64,000 nucleotides of DNA from Grammothele lineata (taxonomy: Eukaryota > Basidiomycota > Agaricomycetes > Polyporales > Polyporaceae), in contig NDFF03000065.1 in the NCBI GenBank assembly GCA_002150815.3, positions 124,001 through 188,000 of the forward strand, read 5' to 3'. The stretch's first letter is position 1. The number at the start of each line of letters is the position of its first letter. Position numbers and translations under genes: made by a program. This document shows, one piece after another, positions 16,785 to 28,951 of this stretch. The notes under the pieces are model-generated. The model had not been told where the DNA came from. It ran no database searches and saw only the letters and a list, made by a program, of their open reading frames with translations.

Positions 16785-18076
16785 GGGGCACCCCTAGGTG
16801 GTTTCCTTGCGGACGCATATGAGGCTGGTTGGCGTTGGTGCGTTCTGTAATTGTCCGCACCTACAGCTGTCCTAGACTGATTCAATTTATTTCCGCAGGG
16901 CATTCCTCATCCAAGTGCCCATGATGTGCGTGGCTATCCTTACGGTCGGCTTCGGCCTCACGCTCCCCCACCCTTCAACCGGGGACTTCCGCGCCAAACT
17001 GGCCCGCGTCGACTTTGCTGGCGCAGGAGCACTCGTCTGCGCCGTTTTCCTCCTCCTGTTCGGCCTTGATCGTGGCGGCAACATCGCGTGGCGTGACCAC
17101 CTCACCATCGGCACGCTCTCCGGTGCGGTGGGCGCTTTCGCACTCTTCTTGGCCATCGAGCTACGTTGGGCACGCGAGCCCTTCGCGCCAAAGCGGATCA
17201 TCGCCCACCAGGCGCTCCTTGCGAGCTACCTGTGCAACCTGTTCTCCAGCGGCGCGGTTATGACGCTCGTTTTCCACGTCTCGCTCTACCTTCAGGCTGT
17301 CCGGGGCGCAACCGCGCGGGACGTCGGGCTTGTGATGTTGCCGCTCGTGTTTGGCGGTGTCACGGGGAGCTTGACGGCGGGACTGGTGATGCAGACTACT
17401 GGGAAGTACTACAAGCTGACACTCAGCACGTTCGTGATCATGCTCGGCGGCTGCGTCGTGACAGCACTCGTTACGGGGCCTGTGAAGTTCACTATGGCAG
17501 GGCTGATCTTTGGTAAGAACAGTCATGCTTTCACACTATGACAAGTGCTCATGATTCAACAGGGATTACGTCGAACAATTTCGGATATGGTAAACGCCTT
17601 CCGCCAACCTCGTTTGGAATGTAGTACTAATTCACCGATTGTATGCATCTAGGGTCTGGACTGACTAGTACCCTCATTGCGCTCGTTGCGAACGCGGGGA
17701 AAGAAGATCAAGCCATCGCGACCGCCACTTCATATCTCTTCCGTTCGCTTGGTACCGTGGTCGGCCTATCAATTGGCACAACCCTCACTCAGGACGTCCT
17801 CCGTCAAAGCCTGCGTCGCCGGCTGACCGGGGCAAACGTCGATGAGGTGCGTAGGCGTCCGAACTAGCTATCTTCCATACTGAGCAAGTTCGGCAGATCA
17901 TCATGCGCGTGCGCGAGTCACTGGCTTACATCGGTCAGCTGGAGCCGGACGTGCGTGCGAAGGTTATCGCGGCGTATCAGGACGGCGTGCAGGCGACCTT
18001 CTGGTTCACTGTAGCGCTCTCCGCTTTGACTGTGGTCTGCGCCATTTTCGTGAAAGAGAAGCCTCTGGTGCGATAG
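16785..18076 (+). pseudogene. MFS transporter (DHA2/Vba-like), 3' part after the insertion
   Basis: This is the continuation of the transporter begun at 4937. Exons are 16785-16837 (rest of the interrupted exon), 16899-17512, 17563-17589, 17653-17846 and 17897-18076. Removing the element and one CCTCA copy gives a 550-codon frame (549 aa) in which every splice phase agrees. The segment includes further TM helices such as AGALVCAVFLLLFGL, VGAFALFLAIEL and MLPLVFGGVTGSLTAG. It ends in a last TM helix and a short basic tail (FVKEKPLVR). Transport specificity cannot be read from the sequence; vacuolar basic amino acids are an inference from the family and the TPLL signal. Because the exons are otherwise intact, the gene was probably functional until recently. 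Confidence 0.85.
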
Positions 18077-18853
18077 TCGCGCCACTGCACCCTTATTTGT
18101 CAATAGAGCGGTTCTGTTCAGTGATGTGTGCAGCGTCTTAGATTTCTTGGACCCCAATGGAGAACATTTTTCCTGGCATGCGATAATCGGATTCAGGTAG
18201 CGTTAGGAGCAATCCCTCCGCTGTACAAAGGTGCCTCGTGTTCTCCTGCGACGACGAACAGCTACCGAGGAAAAGGAAACCAGATCATGGGTTGGGCTCT
18301 CCTTGACGTGAGTTCTGTCACATTTGGGGGAGAAGATCGAGGGATAACTGATACTCATTACTCCGCCCCGATAAGCAGCTTCCTCAGGCGCACAAGGAGC
18401 ACGGGGAAGACCACTATGTTTGACCGTTACTGGAGCGCATGCTCACTCAGAACGGGGTCCTCTATACATCCGGGCGGCCTGCTTCCATGACTTCTCATAA
18501 GTGACACGAATTTCTATGCTGTCGCAAATGAGCCGGATCAACCAGCCTACAGAGTCCTTCCTTCGTCCCTCGACGGTTGTGCCTGTAGGCAGGCACATGT
18601 TGGGGAACTCAACCCGCTATGTGAACTGCGGTAAGGCTACTTCTGGTACCAAAGCCCGGAGACAACCGAGTCCCGCCTAGAGCATCTTCCAAACTAGCAA
18701 GCTACCGCGAGAATCATGAGAGGTCACAGTGGAACGGTCGCGGTCGCGTTCCGGACTCATCTATAACATCGGACAAACCTTCTCTGGCCACCGAGCGCCC
18801 TTAATGGTTCCTTTGAGGCCGGATTGGAAATTCCCGAACTCTCCCCCGCTACG

Positions 18854-18860
18854 TATAAAA
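18854..18860 (+). promoter_or_regulatory. TATA box of peptide gene A
   Basis: TATAAAA about 135 nt upstream of the ATG at 18996. The duplicate unit has the same motif (CTATAAAACCCT) at 20196-20202. Confidence 0.5.
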
Positions 18861-18995
18861 CCCTTCGTCGTCAATTCGCAGGAGTTATAGCATCCTCAGG
18901 CCACTCCGACAATCCGAACCTCCCTTCTACGTTGACAAGAGCATTAGAACATCGCATTCCCCACCCAGCACCTACCCAACTCACGAGATACTACC

Positions 18996-19154
18996 ATGCA
19001 CATCGTCTCCCTCTTCTATCTCGCCATTGTTGTGACGGCCGCAGCGGCCGCGCCCACCTTCGGCGGAACCGACACTATGAACCTGCTCAGCCGCGAACCG
19101 GAACCAGAGCCCAGCTATTGCAATGGAGAGTGCGCAGGGTGGAAGCGCAATTAA
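18996..19154 (+). CDS. alpha-factor-like secreted peptide precursor A
   Basis: A 52-aa intronless ORF. Residues 1-19 are a clear signal peptide ending in a run of Ala, followed by APTFGG. Then come LLSR, an EP-EP-EP dipeptide spacer, and a short peptide with two Cys (SYCNGECAGW) closed by Lys-Arg-Asn. Signal peptide, X-Pro dipeptides (Ste13/DPAP substrates), a small Cys pair ending in Trp and a KR (Kex2) site are the layout of ascomycete alpha-factor precursors and of fungal Kex2-processed peptides generally. Basidiomycete mating pheromones are instead farnesylated CaaX peptides, and there is no CaaX here. Homologues B (20315) and C (30641) support it being a real gene. Function is unknown: signal, antimicrobial or other secreted peptide. 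Confidence 0.7.
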   Translation: MHIVSLFYLAIVVTAAAAAPTFGGTDTMNLLSREPEPEPSYCNGECAGWKRN

Positions 19155-20195
19155 GGGCGTTTCAAACACGCTACAAGGCGTGCAATCGCTACGCGATAGT
19201 GGTGTGGATGTTTCCTCCGATCGTTGTTGCGTGAACCTTGACCATGTAATTCCAGGTTAGAAATCACGTCGCAGTTCTGATAGGGCATTGGGCAAACTGC
19301 GTCGAAGGAAGAGAATATTTGATGGGTTCCGGTGGTATGATAGGACGGGGTCGGCGTTACTTTTCAAGCTCACCTGGTGGTTGCGATCCACTGAGATTGT
19401 GGATTTTGGATTTCGTGAAAGGCTGAGAAAGTTACAACCCAGGGGAGTCATAGCGCCACATGAGTAGCACGTCGAGTCAGTAAAGATCTATACATGAATC
19501 ATGAATGAATCAGGGAGTTGCTTAACGGGAGATGGTTGTTTGGATATACTACGGACATTAGCAATCGATCAGGGAGTCGGATCATGTTTTGGGCTTTCCT
19601 TGAGGCGAACTCTGTCACATCTAGGGGGAAGACACATTTGATTGTTGTCTCTCGGCGATATACGGCTACTTCGGGCTCACCGTCAGTTGGAATAAGGGTC
19701 CCAAGTTGTCCGACCATCACCGGAGTCATTCGTATAGAGTCAGGGTGGTTTGCTTCCATGACTGCCCGTTAGTTTGAACATGAGTCTCTACTCTGTTACA
19801 AATCGGTCAGATCGGACAACTTACGGAGTCCTTCCTTCGCACTGCACGAACAATAATGGTCATCATGCGTCATGCCAACAGGAACACGCCGAACTATTCA
19901 AATGGTTGTTCGAATGGCCGTAGCGTTACTGCTAAAGCCGAACGCCGGTCAACTCCTACTTACGACATCTGACAAAAAGCAGATAGAAATCACGTAAAAT
20001 TACCGCTAAAGCCGGATACTGGCCGAGTCTCACCTAGAACATCTGACAAAAAAGCAAATAGAATTTACGAGAGATATAGCGGCGTTCCGGACTCATTCCA
20101 CGCACCAAAGAAGCTTTCTTTGGTTACCAAACCCCCTTGATAGTAGTTCCCTTGAGGCTAGATTGCAAATTGTTGAACACCCCTGATTCACGTAC

Positions 20196-20202
20196 TATAA
20201 AA
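20196..20202 (+). promoter_or_regulatory. TATA box of peptide gene B
   Basis: TATAAAA about 113 nt upstream of the ATG at 20315, at the equivalent place to the box of gene A. Confidence 0.5.
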
Positions 20203-20314
20203 CCCTCCGCGAGAGTTGTAGGATCCTCAGGTCACTTTAACCCCCGTCTTCCCTTCTACGTTCACACTAAGGACATTCTCTACTCAGTAATCACCCAATT
20301 TACGAGACATTACC

Positions 20315-20473
20315 ATGCGAGCCCTCTCCTTCTTCTCCCTCTTCGCCATTGTCGTAGCCGCAGCGGCCGCGCCTACCTTTGGCCAAGTAGGCACAATAGA
20401 CCTGGTCAGCCGCGAACCGGAACCAGAGCCCGGCAGCTGCAATGGAGCGGCTTGTCCAGGGTCGAGTCACTGA
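20315..20473 (+). CDS. alpha-factor-like secreted peptide precursor B (C-terminus altered)
   Basis: 52 aa, the tandem paralogue of A. The signal peptide ends in a poly-Ala run, then APTFGQ, LVSR, the same EP-EP-EP spacer and a two-Cys peptide (GSCNGAACPG). Compared with A, small insertions after the Cys pair change the frame. The final Trp and the Lys-Arg site are lost, and the ORF ends in SSH. The nucleotides that encode Lys-Arg-Asn-stop in A still follow here (GAAGCGCAATTAA) but out of frame. B may therefore make a different peptide or be decaying. Upstream TATA box and 3' sequences are shared with A. Confidence 0.6.
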   Translation: MRALSFFSLFAIVVAAAAAPTFGQVGTIDLVSREPEPEPGSCNGAACPGSSH

Positions 20474-21884
20474 AGCGCAATTAATGGTGTTCCAAACACG
20501 CTATCCGGTGTGCAATCGCTGCGCGATAGTGGTGTGGATGTTTCCTTCGATCGTTATTGCGTTAATCTTGACCATGTATTCCCAGGTCAACTCTGGAGCA
20601 TCGAGCAGACTTTATCGAAGAAGGGCGTTCAACGGGTTGCAGTGACATACTCAGACGGAGTTGGTATGACTTATCAAGTTCGCCTGGCCGCGGCGGCGGC
20701 TATGGGTTTTGGATTCTGTAGAAGGCGGAGAAAGTCACAGTTTTGGAGGGATTATGGTGTAACCTACTATATGGATGACACGTCCAGTGAGCAAAGATGC
20801 ATGCATGAACCATGAATGAATTGGAAAATCGCTTACGGATAATGGCTGTTTATAAAGACCTTCAAGGAGAGGCTCTTCAGCATCATCAATCGATAAGTTT
20901 TGTGTGACGTTATACGTTAGCTAGTACTGTAATGAGAAAGGTAAGTTTCAACAATCCGAGCAACGGTCACGGAAATTGATTTGAATTCCCAATATAGATC
21001 GAACCTGCGTGAGTAAGTGAGTACCCAGTGGGATGTTGCACTCAGCTAGGATGTCTTGTCAGCTGATTCTTCAAGACTTAACGATACGGCAGGATCAGGC
21101 ACCCACTAGTAGGCAGCCACTTGGACCTTGCTTGGACTTGTGATTTTCGTGTCTAACTGTTGAATCTATGCATGCCGGATGTATAGTGATTCGATGAGGA
21201 ATGGTAATCGCTGTCTCCGTTACTTTCTCAACATAATCAGACACAAAGAGCTCACCTGCATTTTCGCTTCGCCCGTTAGTAGGCCAGATCTCGCAGAGCA
21301 GATGGCGCAAGAGGTGATCGCACCTCTGGTGTGTGTGTCTGGCGAACTGTGTATCGCTAGGGACGCAACGGGCAGACTAACCGGGTTTGCAATCTGGTCT
21401 CCTCCAGGACGGACCCCGCTCACTTCTGGACGCTGGTTACGCGAAGGCTGACTTGTACGCTTGCGCAGCCCGGAGCAGCTCGAGATGGGTTTCCTAGATA
21501 GACTTTGTGATACAGATTGATGATGAGGGAAAGAGATTCCAGAAGGATGTAGTACATATTGTGCCAGGTAAAAGCAAACAGTACGGCAATGGGGGTTTAT
21601 GACCTCTCAGACCATCAACGTGAGTGGCCCATAGTACGCCTCTGAGTCGTCGTCGGTCTGCTAACATTGGTGAACACAGGTCACGAAGTACGAGAGGATG
21701 GGCTTGAAATTGAAGGGACGGACCAACGTTCAATCCCCTTGGGGTGATGTGACATTTTACAGTTTGGGAAGGGACACGACGAGGTAATGACTCTCGATAA
21801 GACTAGCAGACACGATCAGCGTAGCAGCAACAATGGACGTGGCGTTCTGTTTACGAAGATTCCACGTATTTCTGGCGTTCACAA
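20474..21884. other. intergenic
   Basis: Up to about 20830 this is the 3' part of the second duplicated unit. From there to 21884 I see only short unsupported open frames and AT-richer sequence than the genes around it. Confidence 0.5.
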
Positions 21885-23259
21885 TCACGGATTTGCCTCT
21901 GGCGCGACGCCTGCCTTCTCAGCTCTCCGTCGTTCCGCCCACTCCTTTGCCCGCGCACGTCTGGCTGCCTTCAACGCATCGTCATCTTGTGCAGGTTCGG
22001 GGGGAGGTGAGCCTGCTTGACCTTTCGCGCCTTCAACCGCTTCCGCAACTTGTTCGTTCCCTTCGCCACCCTGCTCATCGTCATCGTCATCGCTGTCTCC
22101 GTACCCCGCGAGCCCTCCCATAGCCAGCCCGCCGTTAGAGGCTGCTCTCTCCACTGCTTCCGCTGCTTTGCGTTTTTCCGCCTCCTGCTCAAGCCTCAGT
22201 TTACCCTTGGTAAGGCGCCATGCACGGGCCCAACGGCCCCTAAGAAAAGCGAAACGCGGGTCCGCGCCGTGGTTGGCGAGGATACGCATTTCAAGTTGAG
22301 CAGCGTTCGGGGAAGAGAGGATGTGGGAAGCCGTGCGGCGCATCAGTTCTTGTTGAGGCTCGTCCGGCTATAATGTGCGTCGATGGGTAGGAAGGGGAGG
22401 GCGAAGATGGGTGACGACAGCCGTAAATGTCTAGATAACGTCGTGTACAAAGTAGTGACGGCGTACCTCCTCATCACTGCCGCCCCATGACTCCCTAGGA
22501 TCCGCCTCAACGTCGTCGCCGTCCTCGGCTCGTAGAGCTTTCAGACGCGCTTCTCGGCCTTGGTCAATTACGCGTCGTCGCTTGTCTCGTCTATAATCTT
22601 CGACTTCGCTCGTAGAGAAGAAGAATGTATCTTCAGTGTCCGACGGGAGATCTGACCAGCCCCCAGGAGAGCTCGGCTCGGATATTTGCATGACGGAGGG
22701 GAGTGGGGGCTCAGGTAGAGACTCAAGCAGAAGCCTCGCGTCGTACCTGCGGACGGTCTATTAGCAAGACTTATCATGACAGGGAAGAAAACGAGAGATA
22801 GATGCCGTACAAAAACCTAGGAGCCTTCGACAGTGTCTCGAACACGCATAAGTCTTAGCATAAACATTACAACAAGACCCACAACCCTCTCCTTATTATT
22901 GCAAGCACTCAGTGAAGTGCGTACCTGTCCACCCAAATGTCGTCGTCATTGCCCTGCACAGTTTCGGGGACGGAAGAATTCCCAGTACCCAGGTGAATAT
23001 GATCGTCCTCATCCATATCGCCAAACGCTTGCGCCCTCCCGCTCCACCGAATAAGTCCATCGCCCACAAGGGGTCTTCCTTGTGCGTTGCGAGTGACCTC
23101 CAAAGAGCTCGCCGCGGACCAAGCCTGAGGTCCACGCAAGACGTCTGCCTCATGAGCCTGGATGAATAGCAAGGAGTCCGGCTGGGGCGGTGGGTGGATT
23201 TGAGATGGTTCATAGGTCTCATAGGGTCGATTCTTGCGCTTTTTATGCCGAGAGGCCAT
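21885..23259 (-). CDS. conserved fungal protein of unknown function, probably nuclear
   Basis: Three exons (23259-22925, 22746-22467, 22367-21885) give 365 aa. The start is at a lysine-rich MASRHKKRKNRPYE tail that looks like a nuclear localisation signal, and another basic cluster (RRDKRRRV) lies in the middle. The most conserved-looking part is LRILANHGADPRFAFLRGRW, written here as MRILANHGADPRFAFLRGRW, near residue 230-250. It faintly recalls a SURP module but is too short to assign. The C-terminal third is charged and helical (likely coiled coil) with a poly-Asp run. I do not recognise a defined family and propose no function. Confidence 0.7.
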
Positions 23260-23477
23260 GGTCCGGAGGCAGAGCTCGAACAGTCAGTACGTAGTGGATT
23301 GTGAGGGTGATGGACGAGGTGCAAAGTCGGCGAGGAGCTTAGCGCGCAAGACTCTGCGGAGGAGCCTGCAGGCACCTTCGACGAGAGTCCCTATTACTAT
23401 CCACGCAAGGGATGTAGTACATCCACCCATTCATTACTGCATTGACGAGTCACTACGAGACAATTACTAACATATCC

Positions 23478-24840
23478 TCACGCGTCTTCCATGGCCCAGC
23501 TCTCCGCGACCATCGGATGCTGCAAGAACTTGGGCAAGTACTCGTTCTGCGACGGAACCAACTCTGGCTCCATGACGAATTTGAACGTCGCCTGCGTCCC
23601 CGTACCCATTTCAGGGATGATCTTCCACTTGATCGGATCCCCACGCCCGTACGCCCTCGAGCGCGCTGAGATGCCGTGCCCAACGGTACCCTCCGCGAGG
23701 CGCACCGCGGCCTCGGCGGGGCTGTCGGGAGGGTACACCCAGTGCGTCGCCTCGTTCGTGTCTGCATTCCAAAGCTCGACCGCGCCAGTAGAGCGCTCGC
23801 CGTCCTTGCCGTCGAAGAACGCGGAGAAACGCCAGCGCGTTTTGGGCGAGTCGCGGTTGTTCTCGGCGTTGCCCGTCACCCAGAACCAGTCGTCTGCGTT
23901 CTCCCAGGCGAGATAGCGCGTGGGCGAGGCGGGTTGGCGCAGGAAGCGATGGTACTTTGAGGCTTCTGGGCGTGCACCGAGCGCGGGGCGGGACATGAGC
24001 GCACGAATGAAGGGCGGGTAGGCCGCGAAGGCGAACTCGGCTTGGGCCTTGAAGTTGGCCTTCAGTTCGGCTTCCCACTTCAGAACGTTCTTGAGTTCTA
24101 CGTCTTTCTCTGTAAAAGAGTGCTGAGAAAGACGGTGGAATATCACGAAGGACTATCATCGTACCATCAACAAACAGGACGCGCAGCGCGTACGCGGCGC
24201 TTTGAGCAGCCATGTAGTATTTGACCATATTCTCCACCTCAAGGACGTAGTCACCGAGTTGGTAGTCCCACTTCTTCGCATCGGCTAGCTTAGCGTGGTT
24301 GTCTTGCATGAACTGTGCGATGAGCCCGATTTGTGCGCCAGGACGCTCTGCATTGCCCACGAGGTACATGTGGAGCGTGTCGAGATGCTGGGGAACGTGC
24401 TCGCGCACACGATCCCGGAGCCGGTCGAAGTCGGCACTATCGCTACCCACCAAGCACGTGTCAGACACGAATCCATGTACGGATATCAGAGACCACGTAC
24501 CCGAGTTTCTTGCGGTCGACGGCGGGCTCGACCGATTTGGACCAGTACCGGATATCGTCTAGAGCCGGTTGTGTCATTTGGAAGAGCATCGACGAGTTGA
24601 CAGTCGCCTTGACCCGTGCCTCGGACTGCTTCTGGGCCTCCATGACAGTATTGAGCTAGATCGCCACGAACGTGAGATAAGTATAGTGGAAAGAAGCATC
24701 GAGAGAAGACGAGCACGTACGTTCTTCACGAGTTCCGGGCAGTACTTCTCAAAGAGCATGTTGCCCACAACTGGTGCAGCAGCGGTGATGCCACTGACGA
24801 CGGCACCTTCGATGAAGCTCCCAATAGCGAGTGCGGCCAT
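23478..24840 (-). CDS. protein of unknown function with hydrophobic N-terminus
   Basis: Exons 24840-24721, 24655-24501, 24442-24165 and 24109-23478 give 394 aa; all phases agree. The first ~30 residues are Gly/Ala-rich and hydrophobic (IGSFIEGAVVSGITAAAPVVG), either a membrane-inserting helix or a signal anchor. A helical segment follows, then a C-terminal half rich in aromatic residues and beta-strand-like (WRFSAFF, VELWNADT, WVYPPDS). I do not recognise the family. No catalytic motif stands out. Confidence 0.6.
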
Positions 24841-25924
24841 GGCGGTGTAGATGTGTGGGAGAAGGTGGAACTCAGGTGGGCGGCGCAGTACTACTCGAGT
24901 GCTGTGGGCTGCACACCCCGAGTCCGGGACGCTTTTATACCCGGGATCTCAGTACCAAGGCCTCAAGACTTCAGACCTCCAGATTTGCGATCAAGACAGA
25001 CCTGCAGAGAAATGGTCACCGGTCAGGTCCCTGCCGGGTACAAGCCAGAACCTCGACATGGGATCGACAGACCTGCACAGCACGTACACGTCTGACAGCT
25101 GCCGCGGTCGGACTGTGTTCTTCTCCATTAAGGCCAGGCACAGAGCCATTCCATGGAGCGAACAAGTTGTCGTCGCGAGCGGTACTAGCCCTGGTCCTGA
25201 CGGCGTTTCTCATCCGCGGCTGGTCTCGTCCAGGAACATGCATGCATAGCGCGCCACCGAGAAGCGGGGGCACAGTCCATACTGCTGGAAGGGTTCGTGT
25301 CAAACGTTCAACAGTAATATCCGGAGTCTAGAATAGAAAATATCAGTCATGAAGAGGCCTGGCCAAGCTGGAGATCGTCCGGAGAGGTTCATGGCCGATG
25401 AATCGACGCTCACCGGTTCGACGGACGCGTGAAGTACCTGATGTGCCTCTATGTGGCGTAGAATACAAGCGCCTTTTTCTTGGGTCAATTACATCGATAG
25501 GCGCTTCCGTATGCGATGATTTCTGCCGTACGTAGATTACTTCTGAGGCTTGAAGCTTGACGGCCTATTGACGAAGGGCTCCTGAGAGGGACACCATTGT
25601 TGCACCATTGGGCAAAAATGTATATCGCATAGGCGCCGGCGTTTGGGACCACGTGAAATTACGTAATGTCGACACTTGGATGCAACCTAGATCTTCAAAA
25701 GCTTGCGAGGCTTGAGTTGAGGCGTGTTTCGCTTTCAAAGAGGCGCAGTGAAATCGGGTTGAGACACGTAGTCATCGGACGGTTTCATCTGACAACACAC
25801 AAGCTGCGTAAACGTGGACTGCCACAACTATATGTTGATCAGTCCCGAAGCTACAACGTCCATGCCAGTATGTACAACGAGATGGTAGTTAGCGTGGTGA
25901 AAGAAGATAACGAACGTACGGTGC
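24841..25924. other. intergenic
   Basis: Between two minus-strand genes; 24841-25100 is probably the promoter of the upstream one. No supported ORF or repeat seen. Confidence 0.5.
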
Positions 25925-27344
25925 TCATGGAGCGAGTCCGCGCTTGAACTCTAGCTCAATGGCCCCAGAGCGACCAGAAGAACCCATATGTAGATCGCTG
26001 TCACCCATGTCACCATCCAGGACTTGTGTGAATTCGTCCTTGAGATCCTGCATGACGTATGATGGCTCTGTGCGCCGGCGCGGGCCCGGTACACCACCGG
26101 GGTTGCCTCGGACCGGAACGCTATTAGTCGTGCCATTGGTGGTGTTGGAGGGTCCGAAGGAGCGATCGCTGGACATGCTAACTCGGATGATGAGCATATT
26201 AAAGACGATAGAGATTATGGGTGATATCTGTGAAGGCCCAACGCGTGGTAGGAAAGGGTGGGTCGTGTTCGAAATCCCATGAACGAAAGAACGTCAGTGG
26301 ATCAATTACGCGGAAGTTACCAACGAATCATACGTACCAGGTCGAGAATGAGGTACACCACGGTGTTTTGCGCTACGAAGGAGATGAGGGCTGCAGTAAT
26401 CGTCGCCGAGTATATTGCACCGCTTTCGACGATGACGCGGAGGACGGGTGTGAACAGGTTGCTGGAGCGGTACTTGGCAGAACGTCGGGCGACGACCCAA
26501 ATTTTGAATGCAAGTAGGACTACGGAAATCAAAGTACGTCAGAACAGTCCATTGCGACACACACACACACGTACATGTGGATGACAAATTCGTGGCCAAC
26601 GTTAACGCGTAAAGAGCAGTGATCCAACGACCCGTCTCGACGGCAAAGACGTCGCTTTTTGATGAACCTGCGGTTACGAGCGCGACGTTGAGTCCAATAG
26701 ATGTGGCTATTGCCAATGTCAGTGATCATTCGACAGTGGGAACGAGCAGCGACGTACCCAGAAGGCCGAGCCAGCCGGCGATTGGGATGATGATCACCCA
26801 TATGCTCTTCCACACAACGAACGTGCGATAAATCTAGAGTGTTTGAAAGGTTAGAAGATCGTACCTGTACGATAGTTTCGGCCACGTACGACGACGGCAT
26901 CCAAAATGAGTGTCTGGACGTTGTATAGACAACTCTTGACGACAAATGTCACCTCGGAGACGTCCGCGAAATATGCCTCCGATCCACCTTCCATGAGAGG
27001 GCCAACCGACACCAAGCCTCGATAAATCCTTGCGATATTAGTTCCCATTTCCTACCGGACGATCGTCAGAGAAGATGTACGCTTTGGCGCCTTTGATGTG
27101 AACTCACCGCCGTCGAGAATAACAGAAGACCACACCCGGCGGCGATCATAGTGTGGTTCACCTGCTGCCGCGTTCGATTACGGAGCAAAATCCAGCCAGC
27201 CAGCAGGAACATGAAAACCGAGAATCCTACGAACTCGAGATAAGTTTCCCCACCGACACGATGCGATCAGGATGAAGAAAACTCGCCATATAGGATGCCC
27301 TCAAGCGTGGTCGAAAGGACGCCTGCAGCGGAGAGTGACAGCAT
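25925..27344 (-). CDS. 7-TM orphan membrane protein, copy 1
   Basis: Seven exons (27344-27287, 27226-27108, 27051-26890, 26833-26758, 26706-26575, 26519-26338, 26227-25925) give 343 aa. It is a close paralogue of the gene at 49270: the first three exons and the exon of 182 nt have identical lengths. About seven hydrophobic helices are followed by a hydrophilic Ser/Pro/Glu-rich cytoplasmic-type tail. This belongs to the large Agaricomycete family of 7-TM proteins of unknown function (signature around IYRTFVVW after TM3). It is not recognisably Ste3 or Ste2. Differences from copy 2: an extra intron removes the loop between two helices, the first intron starts with GC instead of GT, and the tail is much shorter. 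It is divergent from the hydrolase gene at 28952. Confidence 0.75.
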
Positions 27345-28951
27345 GTTGCTGGACGGACGCCGAGCCGAAGCGCTAGAGAAACTCTACACGGCAACACTCG
27401 GAGTGGGGAAGTGGGGAGGGTACGCGGGTATGCCTGCGGGATGAGCGCGATGTTGGTTGCACATATAACGGTCGTCCATCCAAAAGGCTAAAACCGGGAG
27501 AAGTCCGACACCGCGGCATAAGCGTGGGTTGTCGAGCACAACCCCGACACTGCTGTGTTCCTGCGGTACGTTGTAATGGAGTCAAAACGTGTCCAAATTA
27601 GTCACGGCATGAGCTCTAGTACCGCGAGCGAAGCCGGACGTACCTTACCGTCCAAGTCGGAGTAAGATTTGTCCATGAGAACGACCATCGCCGCCCAAGG
27701 TTTCTATCAGAAGCGTTCACGAGGATGTCAGAGAGATTCGCTTGCGTGTATGGTCAGAGAACATTGGCTGATTGGTTCTCGCAGCCCACTTGACGTCCCG
27801 CCCGCAGTAAGTCCCAGCTCGGCCTGATCTCTGGAAAGAGTTCAGAGACAACATAAGTGTCTTCCTGGGTAACGTCTCTGGTAGGACATAGGTTATGAGA
27901 AAGATTGTCTACGTTTGTCAAGCCACAGCTACAAGACACAGGTGAGGCTGAACGGACCGGCAGGTGTCCGTCACCCCATGCATCATCCATCGGTTTTAGA
28001 TGACGTGCCGCCGGGTCCCTGCACGGAGATACGATTGAGACCGCCAGCGTGGGCTAGCGAAACGACGAAACGAACGTGAGTCCGAAGTCAGGTTAGGGTG
28101 TTGATGTACGAACGATATGAGTGAGAAGCTAGAAGGCGCAGTTGCTGCAGCTTCGATTCATCGTCATGATGTTTGTGTGATCATGTGCGGCCACGCACGT
28201 CGCACGACATATAGCAGCCGCTGTCCGAGCAGGTCTAAGCCTGCGGCCGCATCGTGGTTCGGGTTCACCCAGATGATTATGTAATTGATGGTTTTCAATC
28301 TCCGGCGGCGGGCACTTCCAAGCAAGTTACTAGTGATGTCACTATTGATCGAGATCTCTTACCACCAACATCATCGCTTGTAACTTAAGCTGTCTCAGGT
28401 CGCTTTGCTACACCAGCTCTCTCGACGCCGCTCCTCCTCATTCGTACTCAAGTATAGTCTGCCATTGAGTTCACAACTGTTCTTCACCGGTTTCCCACCA
28501 CGCTTCCAGAGCCGATGGACGGACCAGTTATGAGCAGGGCTAAAACCCAGGGAAATCAAGCCCTGCAGTGGGCGCCATGGGTTGAGAAGAAGTCACTCGT
28601 GCCTGTGGTTACAGGCACGATGCCCTATTCACTCGGTAAGTGACCGTGAACAGTACTAGAAATGATTCCAGACGGGCGAAGCGCTCTGCCTTACACACGC
28701 GTGATTACCCGCAAGCTGCGATACTTATTCACACCGTTCCCATGCTTTGAACTCACTTTCTGATATTCTATGCGGCATCCCATCCTTTGGTGCGACATAG
28801 GCTACGTGGGAACATCTCGGGTGTAGCCGTGCTCCATCCATAGGTACCGCGAACCTGATTCACGGCTAGGGTACTTCTCTTATGACCCTGAGTCTCGTGC
28901 GTTAGACTGACATCGTCTCAACATTGCCCTACGCATCCCTCACTCTTCGCA
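27345..28951. other. intergenic, divergent promoter region
   Basis: 1.6 kb between two divergently transcribed genes. No supported ORF. A block near 28261-28285 (GGGTTCACCC then AGATGATTATGTAA) resembles one upstream of the paralogous hydrolase gene 2, near 46114-46138. Confidence 0.5.

Larger units (their letters stand above)
18283..20830 (+). repeat. tandem segmental duplication (two ~1.25-kb units)
   Basis: Roughly 18283-19510 and 19579-20830 are diverged direct copies. Matching landmarks in the same order are a GGGCT(C/T)TCCTTGA block near 18293/19591, a TATA box (18854/20196), the peptide ORF (18996/20315), a 3' block (TTTCAAACACGCTA / TTCCAAACACGCTA) and a closing ATGAATGAAT block. Identity looks higher in and just after the ORF than elsewhere. 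Each unit carries one secreted-peptide precursor. Confidence 0.7.

Noticed and set aside
18996..19154. Peptide A as a classical basidiomycete CaaX mating pheromone
   Set aside because: It has a signal peptide and ends in Lys-Arg-Asn; CaaX pheromones lack signal peptides and end in Cys-a-a-X.
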